Source of the DNA: a virus
Length of the DNA stretch: 55,778 nt
Direction: 5' to 3' (one strand)
IMG/VR virus record: IMGVR_UViG_3300008107_000217
Location: 1-55,778 of that record
The position numbers were made by a program, and so were the translations under genes. The notes beneath the pieces were generated by a model that saw only the letters and a program-made list of their open reading frames with translations, was not told where the DNA came from and searched no databases. Shown piece after piece: positions 18,001 to 25,662 of this stretch. Positions within the stretch are counted from its first letter, which is position 1. Every line of letters starts with the position of its first letter.

Positions 18001-19011
18001 TGATAATATCCAATTACCATTTTTTAACGCCGCTAGTGTATTACCTAATGCAATACCAGAAATTGTACCATTAGCCCAGTATATACCGTTAGCACTATCA
18101 CTTATAAGTACATCACCTACGTTTCCAACATTAGCAAATCCTGTTGTATCTACACCTGTTTGAATTAATAGTTGTCCTGCATTACCACCAATAATACCAC
18201 CTGCAAAATTAGCATAGTTAGCATAGTTAGCCATATTAGCAAGTTCTATTCCAGTTAATAGACTACCATTACCTATAAAGAAATTAGCAGTTGCATTACC
18301 GGTATTAATATCAAGACTTATAAAATGATTTGCTGATGCTGTATCACCTAAATTAGCATTACCTGCTATTATAGTCCCTACAGCAGTTACAGTATTAGAC
18401 TGTATATTATCAGCATCAATATCACCTCGTACTGTTAAAGTCAATCCATCCCATGTTAAATTAGGTGAACCATCAAACACACCAGAATTGTTATACATAA
18501 CTTGTGTGTTTGATCCAGGTGCACTAAATGTGCCCTTTATGGTACCACCAATAACATTTCCACGGAAGTTACTTGCAGTAATATCACCTGTAACAGTTAA
18601 GTTATTTAAAGCACCAATACCAGTAATACCCGGTTGTGGTCCTGCAGTTAATGCACCTGAAATAAAATTAGCAGTTACTTTATTAACTACAATATTAGCT
18701 GCCAAATCCATTGCAATAGGGGTACTTGCTGTTGTGATTGTAGCAGTCTGACCTGTTGGTGTACCTATACCAACACGTAAATTGTTAGCAGTTTGAACTG
18801 TGACGCTAGAAATATTAGCAGTAACAGTAACATTACCCTGTGTTTGATTTACTGATATACCAGCACCCGGCTGTACGCTTACAACACCAGTAGATACCGT
18901 TAACGTATATAGTTCAGTGAAATTGTTTTGTGATTTTTGGAAGGCAGTTCTAATGGCATCCGCATCAGGATCATTAGGGAACACGCCAAAGTCTATTAGC
19001 TCTTGAGACAT
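15037..19011 (-). CDS. Long repetitive tail-fibre-type protein (1324 aa)
   Basis: N-terminal anchor SQELIDFGVFPNDPDADAIR followed by a coiled segment. The shaft holds at least five modules of about 200 residues marked by G-T-I-S-G-x-x-L-G-x-x-L, then Y-x-G and K-I-V-x-R, with interspersed FIGNGSGLTNI and QPNITAVGTLTKLAVTG beads. The C terminus (SDLAEYYAGDKDIESGTVVE, RVPCKVVGDIAKGDIMVSAG) resembles terminal domains found on many phage fibres, some of them self-cleaving. It shares bead sequences with the 1046-residue protein at 39194-42334. Likely the host-recognition fibre or its long arm. Late-type promoter at 19032-19039. Confidence 0.75.
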   Translation of the reverse strand: MSQELIDFGVFPNDPDADAIRTAFQKSQNNFTELYTLTVSTGVVSVQPGAGISVNQTQGNVTVTANISSVTVQTANNLRVGIGTPTGQTATITTASTPIAMDLAANIVVNKVTANFISGALTAGPQPGITGIGALNNLTVTGDITASNFRGNVIGGTIKGTFSAPGSNTQVMYNNSGVFDGSPNLTWDGLTLTVRGDIDADNIQSNTVTAVGTIIAGNANLGDTASANHFISLDINTGNATANFFIGNGSLLTGIELANMANYANYANFAGGIIGGNAGQLLIQTGVDTTGFANVGNVGDVLISDSANGIYWANGTISGIALGNTLAALKNGNWILSNANAYNGNIDVQFDVDGSVTADPDKVVVRDPGGNVFAEYIFANILNPVSATIDIANLHISGGTINYVLTTDGAGALSWLDVSGIVGSNPLPASSVVAAGTDTQVQFNDNGSTAGHANFTWDKTTETLFATNYEGNGFTLECTSGPNVLGPVLWARNLFEGTGGEVPYQAQPNVTKFVPPGTNGDAFISTGTGSPKWVKGTISGTPIGQNLPKLLPGSFLTGSTGYDGTSGQTFSVDATSAPTGSKIVVRNASGNIEAKGISGTTIILTDATPSISYTTGAAIITGGMGVGGNIISNENISAKSFFGNFYGNFVGSFETDAPTKTVLFMEPGGKVGNDSKFYYDKSQESLVAPIFRGLGSGLDDIPGSNVTGKVATAILADNATKAATADLATRAINFDGGSAGGVVYQKATGSTGITSPGDAGQFLKSSGGGAPTWAAGTISTIPLGDNLKTLTFGTGFEKSGSTYIGKDALTIAVDLDVAGTADKIVKRKSDGGINASGESNLGDKVTAKLFVGDIQGSITDAVNATFAGTVKTADQPNITAVGTLTKLAVTGGITSGGTIEGKSFIGNGSGLTNIKTADVANLVVGSNVSGKVASATYADTTGASLSAANILGGVFGSIPYQNGVSTTAMLAPGTADQALISGGTGAAPKWVAGTISGIKLGKDLKDHSNGAYIIGGKYNGSGDIIWSVDAVSGNTANKIVLRDTSSNFEAGNITAVQFIGNLKGNISGGGDTTVIYQTAKDTTAFLTKGQPNQVLTMAPSGTGLAWTLPQISGVGLGGTLKNLTAGYGLAGGYYNGTGDITFTVDSTPLALANRVANRDSTGSMYMNVAYAIGLNAGSASAAGTITGNWVLSSGSKLMATYSDLAEYYAGDKDIESGTVVEFGGDNEITTSMTPMSAKVAGIVTTAPAYVMNSNIDCEFPVSLALQGRVPCKVVGDIAKGDIMVSAGNGRAMACSQPIMGSIIGKSLENFTGTEGIVEIAVGRL

Positions 19012-19031
19012 AAATATCCAACCTTATTGAG

Positions 19032-19039
19032 TATTTATC
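19032..19039 (-). promoter_or_regulatory. Late-type promoter GATAAATA before the long fibre gene
   Basis: The minus strand reads TTGATAAATACTCAATAAGG, then the fibre ATG about 20 bases after the box. ATAAATA of the box is complementary to TATTTAT that ends in the start codon, a small version of the promoter-in-hairpin layout at gp13. Confidence 0.65.
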
Positions 19040-19066
19040 AAATTTTGTAGCACATTAGGTTCCAAA

Positions 19067-19094
19067 AAAATAGCTCGGTTAACCGAGCTATTTT
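19067..19094 (-). terminator. Intrinsic terminator after the 830-residue gene
   Basis: A 12-bp perfect stem (AAAATAGCTCGG / CCGAGCTATTTT) with TTAA loop, followed on the minus strand by seven T. It separates the 830-residue gene from the fibre promoter. Confidence 0.88.
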
Positions 19095-19107
19095 ATAGCT
19101 TTTTATA

Positions 19108-21600
19108 TTACCTAATACCGCTTAATTTCATCCAATCATTGATTGATTCACGGAATGCTACTTGTGTTGGGTTACCAACAGTGTTATTATGCTTCATTTT
19201 GTGCATATCATTTCCCATAGATAACAATGCTTTTAGCTTCATCATTTCTGTGTTAGCCATTGCATCACCACCGGCGTCATTAGAGAAGTTTTCTTCTACT
19301 TGTTCACTATCACATGAGTGACCCTCATACATAGCTCCGCCACATTCGTTGCAAGTCTGATCACCTTCTTCTTTTACTTGCTCCATATCACCGTCACCGT
19401 CTAAATCAGCCTTTTTCTTACCTGCTTGTTTAGCCTTTAATACGTTATATGCATACTTATTGCCTTCTTCGACTTCTTCTTCTTCTAAGCTACCGCCCAT
19501 TGCACCACCTGCTGCGGCACCCATCGGGCCACCCACTAGTGCACCAAGACCGGCGCCGATGCCAGCGCCTACAACGCCCTCATCAGTAGTTTCTTCTTTA
19601 GAATTTTCTTCGTCATCATAAGACTGTTTATCAGAATCTTCTTCGCCTTCTTCATCTTCGTAGTCAGAAGTAACTTCTAATTCACCAGTAGCTGGAGCTT
19701 CTGCACCAGTCTCAATACCGGTCATCTTTTTAATCAATGCTAACATATCATCGCCGTCACCAACTACTGAGGGTGACATTTCAGGCTCAACACCGTGACC
19801 CTCAGGTTCTGCACCATGTGCATGTGCATCTATTGGCGCTCCATAAGCACTAGTAGGCTTATCACCACCAAATACACCTAACCCTGCTTGACGTACAATA
19901 GCTAACAATTCTTGTGCATCTGCATCAGTAGCATTAATACTTACTGAATCAGGTGAGCCTTGCTGACCTGTACTGCTAGAAACTGTAATGCCTTCATTTA
20001 ATAATGAGTTAAGTTCCTTTTCCCAACTTTCAACTTGCATATCTTTCATGTTTTTTCCTTCTAGGGCAAAAGGACTTTTCTTGGCTAAGTCCCTCATTAA
20101 ACCAGTTGTTGTTTTAGGATCAGTTAATGTATTACTTGTATCATTAACTTGTCCGAGGCTCAACGGGAAATCAGATCCTGCTTGCTTACGCATAACTGCA
20201 GGTTTCTGCACAATGTTTGGCCTAGCACCAAACGGTAGTGTAGATGTATTTCCCATTGGAACAGTACCTGTTCTAATTCCTTCATCTAATTCACCTTCAT
20301 CTTTAAAGAAGTCTAATGCAATCTTTACAAGAGAACGCTGTGCGCCATCACTTAGACCATTATACTTGTCATCATGCTGTACTGCCGCAAGAATTTGTTT
20401 TTCCGCACGTTCAGCATTATGACCTTTAATGTTAAATGCGCTACGGAAAGGTGCGCTATCAATATCAGCAATCAAATCATCAACAAAATGTTTGACCGCA
20501 CTTTCATAAATGTTCATACTTTCATCTACTTTCTTCTTCTTACCTAAGGCTTCAAAATCAGCCTTAGTCAATTTACCTTTTGGTGGTGCAACATCTAATT
20601 TATCTTGATCACCTGGTAAATCTTTTGTTTCTTTAACTTTCTCTGGCAAGCCTTTATGTTTAGTACTTGCAAAGTCTTTAGCATCAGATTTCTTCATAGT
20701 CTTTGCTACTTTACCAACTTCTTTACTTGCTGGCTTTTCACCCTTTTGAGCGGCGTGTACCATACCCATGAATTTTTGTTGCTTCTTACTTACTGCTTTT
20801 TCAGCTAATGGTTGATTGGAACCCGGCTTAGTTAACGTAACGTTGCCCATGTTAACTAAATCACCTAACTTTTTAATTTGATCTGCTGGTCCACTAGCAA
20901 CTTGTTGACCTGTTTGTGTAGTCATTGTTGCAGATGGTTTGCCAGCTGGCATGCCTGGCTTTACAATTACTTTTTGTCCTGCTTGAGGAGCAGTACCTGT
21001 CATTGGAATTGGACTTTCTTCTTCTACATTCGATTTGAAAGAACCACTTGGTATACGTTTAACTTGTTGTGGTTTAATAAACTTAGGTGTGACTTTTGTT
21101 GCAAGTGCTGTAACAGGTTTACCGCTAGCATCAATTGTTTTACCTATAGCTTGTTTCTCATGGCTACGTGCAAAATGCGGATTCTTTTCATAATAATCTC
21201 TATGAATCTTATTCATACCGGCAATTCTGTCTGCTGATATTTCGTAATCATCATTCTCATTAAGAGTCTTCTGACTTTCAACTTCTTCAATGAACTCTTT
21301 TAAGCTGTGCTTTTTACTTTTCTTACCAATATCTTTTTCTGGCTTTTTACCGCCACCAAATACATTGTGAAGATGTTTAGTGTCATACTTCTTTACTTCA
21401 CCTGTTTCGTCAGCGTCTTTCTTGGGACGACCACGACCTTTTTTCTCGGTTGATTTGGCTTTAACTTTGTTGCCTTCTTCATCTTCGTCATCCTTGCGAC
21501 CATATCCACCTGGTTCAGCAGTATGTACTCTGCCACCCTTGACTTCTTTCGTAGCCTCGGATAATTGGCTTAATGATTCTAACATGCTTCTGAAATCCAT
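19108..21600 (-). CDS. Composite 830-residue protein: AT-hook, DUF3008-like, glycine zipper, zinc ribbon
   Basis: Largely disordered and charged. In order: a short helix with L-x-E sites (SMLESLSQLSEATKE), a basic AT-hook GRGRPKKD near residue 55, a DUF3008-like domain (KKQQKFMGMVHAAQKGEKPA then KKSDAKDFASTKHKGLPE, roughly residues 265-325), two helical regions (VKHFVDDLIADIDSAPF; RSLVKIALDFFKDEGELDEG), an acidic Gly-rich stretch, a glycine zipper (GAGIGAGLGALVGGPMGAAA), an EF-hand-like DLDGDGD and a CNECGGAM..HSC zinc-ribbon-like pair. The end (FRESINDWMKLSGIR) is helical. The mix of DNA-binding and packaging-like elements suggests an internal head or core protein, which is inference. Confidence 0.62.
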   Translation of the reverse strand: MDFRSMLESLSQLSEATKEVKGGRVHTAEPGGYGRKDDEDEEGNKVKAKSTEKKGRGRPKKDADETGEVKKYDTKHLHNVFGGGKKPEKDIGKKSKKHSLKEFIEEVESQKTLNENDDYEISADRIAGMNKIHRDYYEKNPHFARSHEKQAIGKTIDASGKPVTALATKVTPKFIKPQQVKRIPSGSFKSNVEEESPIPMTGTAPQAGQKVIVKPGMPAGKPSATMTTQTGQQVASGPADQIKKLGDLVNMGNVTLTKPGSNQPLAEKAVSKKQQKFMGMVHAAQKGEKPASKEVGKVAKTMKKSDAKDFASTKHKGLPEKVKETKDLPGDQDKLDVAPPKGKLTKADFEALGKKKKVDESMNIYESAVKHFVDDLIADIDSAPFRSAFNIKGHNAERAEKQILAAVQHDDKYNGLSDGAQRSLVKIALDFFKDEGELDEGIRTGTVPMGNTSTLPFGARPNIVQKPAVMRKQAGSDFPLSLGQVNDTSNTLTDPKTTTGLMRDLAKKSPFALEGKNMKDMQVESWEKELNSLLNEGITVSSSTGQQGSPDSVSINATDADAQELLAIVRQAGLGVFGGDKPTSAYGAPIDAHAHGAEPEGHGVEPEMSPSVVGDGDDMLALIKKMTGIETGAEAPATGELEVTSDYEDEEGEEDSDKQSYDDEENSKEETTDEGVVGAGIGAGLGALVGGPMGAAAGGAMGGSLEEEEVEEGNKYAYNVLKAKQAGKKKADLDGDGDMEQVKEEGDQTCNECGGAMYEGHSCDSEQVEENFSNDAGGDAMANTEMMKLKALLSMGNDMHKMKHNNTVGNPTQVAFRESINDWMKLSGIR

Positions 21601-21824
21601 TATTTTGATCCTTTATTTTGATTTATGATTAAGTTCTCAATGCGGTCTAATTGAGCATTAGCATCACTTAATCTTTTTTCACTTGCTTCTACTTTAGTAT
21701 GTACTATTGCAAGTTTTTTATCCATCTCACCTATTTTACCATCCATTGTCATATAACCAGTGCCACCTATACTGCAGGCACCAATTAATATCCAACTAAT
21801 TTGTGTAGTAGAAAAGTCAATCAT
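21600..21824 (-). CDS. Small membrane protein with coiled coil (74 aa)
   Basis: One hydrophobic segment (ISWILIGACSIGGTGYM) near the N terminus followed by a coiled coil (DKKLAIVHTKVEASEKRLSD...). The layout resembles small conserved membrane proteins next to head genes in T4-like phages, and also inner-membrane spanin-like proteins. A Cys in IGAC could be read as a weak lipobox, but the N terminus has no positive charges. It overlaps both neighbours by one base, so it is coupled to them. Confidence 0.6.
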   Translation of the reverse strand: MIDFSTTQISWILIGACSIGGTGYMTMDGKIGEMDKKLAIVHTKVEASEKRLSDANAQLDRIENLIINQNKGSK

Positions 21825-22420
21825 TATCTTCTTGCTCCTGTAGGAGGAAGTTGCGGCCTAGTCATTTTACTCATAGGACTAATTGTATTAATACCTTCTT
21901 TACTTTTGTTAGGCTGAGTAGCAGTCTTTGGCGCATCGTATGGAATATTAATGCTAGATTTTTTAGGGATGACACGGTCAAGATATTGATTAGCATATTC
22001 TTTGCTAGCTTCTTTACCATCATCTGCCATTTCAGTTTTTAACAACAATGGACTGTCATCAACTTGATTAGCATACTGCTCCGCTGTATGTTCAATGCTA
22101 TCAGCAAACTCAGTTGTTTGCATTCTAACACGATTAATATTACAACCACATGCTTGAGCACATTGTTGAATCATTGGCTCAGTAGCTGGGTATTTAAACT
22201 CAACTTTAATGATAGTCAACGAATCATTTGATGCATCAGGAAAACCTTGAATAGATTTTCTTATAGGTGTGGATTTAGGTGTGTCGATCTTTACTGGATC
22301 GAATTTACTTAGATTGTATTTGAACATTTCCATAAACTTTGCATCGCAATCACCTAAGATTTTGATAGTATATTGATATGTTCTGACACTCTCTGTTAGA
22401 TAATGACGTAGGCTCTTCAT
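21824..22420 (-). CDS. Conserved T4-like protein with capsid-targeting-like N terminus (198 aa)
   Basis: Begins MKSLRHYLTES, which has the L-x-E pattern of T4 capsid-targeting sequences. A ferredoxin-like alpha/beta domain follows (YTIKILGDCDAKFMEMFKYN, LTIIKVEFKYPATEPMIQQC) with several Cys (CAQACGC), then a disordered basic tail. The family (short MK..L.E head, then a small domain with KxDTP...TPI) is familiar from marine T4-like phages. Role unknown; location beside terminase and composite head gene fits a head protein. Confidence 0.62.
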   Translation of the reverse strand: MKSLRHYLTESVRTYQYTIKILGDCDAKFMEMFKYNLSKFDPVKIDTPKSTPIRKSIQGFPDASNDSLTIIKVEFKYPATEPMIQQCAQACGCNINRVRMQTTEFADSIEHTAEQYANQVDDSPLLLKTEMADDGKEASKEYANQYLDRVIPKKSSINIPYDAPKTATQPNKSKEGINTISPMSKMTRPQLPPTGARR

Positions 22421-22439
22421 TGTTTTATTCCTGTATTAA

Positions 22440-22940
22440 TTATTTATCACTATTGTCTTTTTTGTTTGCCAACAATGTTTTTAGTAGTTCATTCCTATCT
22501 AATAGATTGCCCTCGCCCAGTGGGGTGCTTTGTATTTCTTCTATCTTAGACTGTGTTTTATGATCCAATGATGCTTTTTTAAGTTGTAAGTCAATCATTT
22601 TAAGTTTTTTGTTGATTTTAGCTGTTTTTGCTGTGATTGCATGACCTAACATACTACTAGCACTATTGAAGATTTCACTAGCAAATCTACTATCAACTTG
22701 CATACCTAGATCCATCAAGTCTTTATAGCTGTTAGTTGCTAGACTAGCTAATTCATCCATCTCAATGTCGCTTGCTTCTAATCCCCTAACTTGAGGAAGT
22801 GCATTCTCAATCTTTTCTAGATTAGAATATGCTTCTTGCGTGATTACTTGAGCTTCAGCTTTTTCAATGTTGGATTCGTTTATTTCCTTTTCTGATTCAA
22901 AATCAGGAAGATCAAACAATTCACTTAGTTTTTTGGTCAT
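22440..22940 (-). CDS. 16: Probable terminase small subunit (gp16-like)
   Basis: The 166 residues are almost wholly helical, with a central coiled-coil pair (LASLATNSYKDLMDLGMQV; AITAKTAKINKKLKMIDLQL). Length (T4 gp16 is about 164), the short N-terminal LFDLPDFESE motif typical of T4-like gp16, and the adjacent gp4 gene support the call. It would recognise concatemeric DNA and stimulate gp17 packaging ATPase, which lies outside the window. The motif evidence is modest, so another helical head protein is possible. Confidence 0.58.
   Translation of the reverse strand: MTKKLSELFDLPDFESEKEINESNIEKAEAQVITQEAYSNLEKIENALPQVRGLEASDIEMDELASLATNSYKDLMDLGMQVDSRFASEIFNSASSMLGHAITAKTAKINKKLKMIDLQLKKASLDHKTQSKIEEIQSTPLGEGNLLDRNELLKTLLANKKDNSDK
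22441..22448 (-). promoter_or_regulatory. Late-type promoter GATAAATA
   Basis: The minus strand reads GTGATAAATAATTAATAC, then an AGGAATAA ribosome site and ATG at 22420. It overlaps the terminase gene's last codons. Confidence 0.6.
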
Positions 22941-22961
22941 ACAACTATCCTATTATAGTAG

Positions 22962-22969
22962 TATTTATT
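22962..22969 (-). promoter_or_regulatory. Late-type promoter AATAAATA before gp16
   Basis: The minus strand reads GCAAATAAATACTACTATAA, then AGGA and ATG 22940. The box overlaps the last codon of gp4. Confidence 0.5.
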
Positions 22970-23405
22970 TGCGGGTGCCGCCCTTGTAGAAAAGGTCATC
23001 CTCAGTAATTACACGAAATGTGATGCCGCTTCGCTTGCAGTATGTATTGGCTGCTGCCCATTTAGCATGATTAAGTGCTACCACTGCTCTATCTCTAGCA
23101 TTAGCTTTTTTGCTTTCAATAATACTTTGTTTCTTGGGTTTGATTTCAACCATCTCTGCTATTTGTTTACCAAACTTATTCTGATATACAATAAAAAAGT
23201 CAGGGATATACATAGATGGCTTACCCGTCAATGGGTTACGATAGGGTATTGAAATTGCTTCACTTGCCCATTGCAATACTGCATCATTCTTATCACAGAA
23301 TTGCATGAATGTAAACTCCCAACCGCTACGATATCTAGGTTTATGTTTACCTACATATTTTTCTGGTTTAGTTGGTACGAATACACCTTGTGCAAAGTTT
23401 GCCAT
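22965..23405 (-). CDS. 4: Head completion protein (gp4-like nuclease fold)
   Basis: The 146-residue protein matches T4 gp4 in size and pattern: YRSGWEFTFMQFCD, LQWASEAISIPYRNP, then YIPDFFIVYQN and VEIKPKKQ, and a C-terminal ITFRVITEDDL. The PDF...E-I-K elements form a PD-(D/E)xK or TnsA-like nuclease core. In T4, gp4 (with gp50/65) trims or seals DNA at the head vertex before tail joining. Start overlaps the stop of the 119-residue gene by one base. Confidence 0.85.
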   Translation of the reverse strand: MANFAQGVFVPTKPEKYVGKHKPRYRSGWEFTFMQFCDKNDAVLQWASEAISIPYRNPLTGKPSMYIPDFFIVYQNKFGKQIAEMVEIKPKKQSIIESKKANARDRAVVALNHAKWAAANTYCKRSGITFRVITEDDLFYKGGTRK

Positions 23406-23764
23406 TATACCACAATGTTACGTTGAACAGGTTCGTTTGGTACTGGCTCTATACTAACACCGTATAAAGTTGTTTTGCTTTTTATACCGTTGAGATAGTA
23501 CGCCATAAGTGCAGTAGTTTGTAACTTACTTTTACCTTTAATATAGTCTAGTAATGATAATGCATCTTCCCCAATGACATTAGCAATTCTAAATAAAAAG
23601 GCTGTGAAGTTTTTTGCTATGCTTTTACTCTGTGATATTTCTAAGAAGTACGAATACACTATATCATATTCGTTTGAGTTTACTACCGTTTGGAAGTTGT
23701 AGAAAGAATCAAAAATCTTTACAGTATTATCTAAATTTGAATATGTTTCGTCAATAAGGGCCAT
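23405..23764 (-). CDS. Conserved T4-like structural-module protein (119 aa)
   Basis: Helical protein beginning MALIDETYSNLDNTVKIFDS with the conserved C-terminal pattern YYLNGIKSKTTLYGV and PVPNEPVQRNIVV. I recognise it from cyanophage and pelagiphage structural regions, where it lies next to tube-like and head-completion genes. Probably a baseplate or tail assembly component; no exact T4 equivalent recognised. Confidence 0.6.
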   Translation of the reverse strand: MALIDETYSNLDNTVKIFDSFYNFQTVVNSNEYDIVYSYFLEISQSKSIAKNFTAFLFRIANVIGEDALSLLDYIKGKSKLQTTALMAYYLNGIKSKTTLYGVSIEPVPNEPVQRNIVV

Positions 23765-23783
23765 AATATTAGTTCTATATTAT

Positions 23784-24968
23784 TTAACCCACTCTAGGTG
23801 GTTTACCTAAAAAGTTTGATATGTTGCCGTTGATATTGTTAGCTATGTCAGCTACAGGAAACTTAAACGGATTATTTGAATTAGGAGGAGGGTTAATCGA
23901 ATTAGCTACGGTAGATAAAGCTTCTGATTTAGCAATCTTAAGAATATTTTGAGGATTCTTAAACGTGTTCTTCATTGCTCCTGCTTTTTGTATAGCACCA
24001 ATCCAGTTACCGTCTTTTAAGTCTTGCATTGTACCACCGATGCCATCAACTAAACCACCTTGTCCTAATATACTTGAATTAGAACCAGGTCTTGCAATAG
24101 GGCTAAGTGTTCTATCATAGTGTTCTATATCACCAAACTCAGGAACATATTTGCTAGGATTTTTTCCATCAACTGCACCTTCGTAATACTTAACTGTCTC
24201 GTAACGCAATGTCATTTGATGTTCCATGATACCGTTACTAGCAGAGTAATCATATGTATCGTGGCTAAAACTCTCAATGATAGGATTAACTAACTTGTAC
24301 ATTACAAAGTTATGTTGATTAAAACCATATACGTTGATTGATCTAAAGAACGGAGCTTTACTAGATCCAATAGTTGCGCCTAGATTAGTTTGTTGTCCGT
24401 TGCCTGACTCACCTACATAACCCCAATCATCATTACCCGTGATAGAAGGTTGATATAGATTACGTGTGTTCATATCTAATTGACCTGAATTACCGTATGA
24501 AGGTTTACCACCATATGATGATGGAGTAGGTGTATATGATTCGTATGGATCAGTTTGTACACTATCTTTGAAGTAGTATGAATAGTAGTTATACCATAAC
24601 TTTCTAATCAAATTACCATTATCATCATGGAATGTGATATTGATAGGATCATATTTGATTTTGGTTTGCACAATTCTAGTACGATTGTACTGATTCATTG
24701 TGTGCAAATCAAATGTATACTTAGGCAATTGAACAGTTTTAACTGCTAACCCGAAAAAGTTTTTAGTCCCATCAGGAAATTGAAAGCTATCACCTAATAG
24801 TTGATAGTTTATGTCAAAGTAGACATGAAACAAGAACTTATATTTAGGAGAAAACTGATAAGAGTTAGTTCTAAACGTTTTACTAGCGTGAGTATAATCA
24901 CGAAGGTACTCACTGCCAAAGAATCCTTTGACAGTGTCCTTTAACAAGTCTTGGAAGAATCCTGCCAT
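23784..24968 (-). CDS. Tail-tube-fold baseplate protein (gp54/gp48-like)
   Basis: The 394-residue protein has the tube fold in its first 150 residues (KFLFHVYFDINY, VKTVQLPKYTFDLHTMNQYN, KIKYDPINITFHDDNGN, LWYNYYSYYF), parallel to the gp19 sequence of the next gene (IDIARPSVSFTEIPIDIYN, WTTTTINMRDDAGGNVSKL). The C-terminal 100 residues are flexible, Asn/Gly-rich. In T4, gp48 and gp54 cap the baseplate and start tube growth. Co-location with gp19 and gp18 fits. Choice between gp48 and gp54 not possible by eye. Confidence 0.65.
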   Translation of the reverse strand: MAGFFQDLLKDTVKGFFGSEYLRDYTHASKTFRTNSYQFSPKYKFLFHVYFDINYQLLGDSFQFPDGTKNFFGLAVKTVQLPKYTFDLHTMNQYNRTRIVQTKIKYDPINITFHDDNGNLIRKLWYNYYSYYFKDSVQTDPYESYTPTPSSYGGKPSYGNSGQLDMNTRNLYQPSITGNDDWGYVGESGNGQQTNLGATIGSSKAPFFRSINVYGFNQHNFVMYKLVNPIIESFSHDTYDYSASNGIMEHQMTLRYETVKYYEGAVDGKNPSKYVPEFGDIEHYDRTLSPIARPGSNSSILGQGGLVDGIGGTMQDLKDGNWIGAIQKAGAMKNTFKNPQNILKIAKSEALSTVANSINPPPNSNNPFKFPVADIANNINGNISNFLGKPPRVG

Positions 24969-24974
24969 TAGTTA

Positions 24975-25604
24975 TTAACTACCAATACCAGTTACTGCTG
25001 TACCACCAAATGCACGACCTACACTAGTACCAATACCAGATGTCAATGGGCTTTGAATAGCATTATCATAACGTACAGTCAATGAGATAGTAGCCATTTC
25101 GTTTGAGCTATAATTCATGTTGTTGTAGTTAACAGTCTGAATAAAGCAACCATAAAGTTCCCATTTCTCTAATACTGTTGGTGTAGCTAAACCATTTCCG
25201 CCATCTAGTACTTCATAGTTTATTTCAAACTTATAATCTTGTGCAGTTGCGGCACTAGCTTGTTCAACAAAATCCATTTGTTTCTGAATTTGTTGACCTA
25301 CTAATTTACTAACGTTACCACCTGCGTCATCACGCATGTTGATAGTTGTAGTGGTCCACTCATGTTTACCAGCTAGATATATTTTACTATTGTAAATATC
25401 AATTGGTATTTCCGTAAATGAAACACTGGGTCTTGCAATATCAATAACTTGTTTGGTTAGCTCTTGTGTAGAGCCACCTGTACCAAAGTTCAAAAATAAT
25501 GCTCTGAAACGATATTGCAATTTAGGCATCAATAGGCCCTGAGAGCTAGGTGTGTTGTCTGCTCCTACGGTCATATTGAACAGTGATTGTGAGGCTGTTG
25601 CCAT
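24975..25604 (-). CDS. 19: Tail tube protein gp19
   Basis: The 209 residues are typical of gp19: PKLQYRFRALFLNFG, IARPSVSFTEIPIDIYNSKI, WTTTTINMRDDAGGNVSKLV and a closing YSSNEMATISLTVRYDNA. It polymerises inside the sheath. It has its own late-type promoter (25624-25631) after the sheath gene's terminator, which allows high independent expression. Good AGGAG ribosome site. Confidence 0.92.
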   Translation of the reverse strand: MATASQSLFNMTVGADNTPSSQGLLMPKLQYRFRALFLNFGTGGSTQELTKQVIDIARPSVSFTEIPIDIYNSKIYLAGKHEWTTTTINMRDDAGGNVSKLVGQQIQKQMDFVEQASAATAQDYKFEINYEVLDGGNGLATPTVLEKWELYGCFIQTVNYNNMNYSSNEMATISLTVRYDNAIQSPLTSGIGTSVGRAFGGTAVTGIGS

Positions 25605-25623
25605 GTTATTTCTCCTATATAAT

Positions 25624-25631
25624 TATTTATC
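25624..25631 (-). promoter_or_regulatory. Late-type promoter GATAAATA for gp19
   Basis: The minus strand reads AAGATAAATAATTATATAGG, then AGAAATAACATG. It lies directly downstream of the sheath-gene terminator. Confidence 0.7.
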
Positions 25632-25641
25632 TTATCATAAA

Positions 25642-25659
25642 AGTCCCCCGAGGGGGACT
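25642..25659 (-). terminator. Terminator after tail sheath gene
   Basis: Perfect palindrome AGTCCCC-CTCG-GGGGACT followed on the minus strand by TTTTATG. It ends gp18 transcription just before the gp19 promoter. Confidence 0.85.
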
Positions 25660-25662
25660 ATA

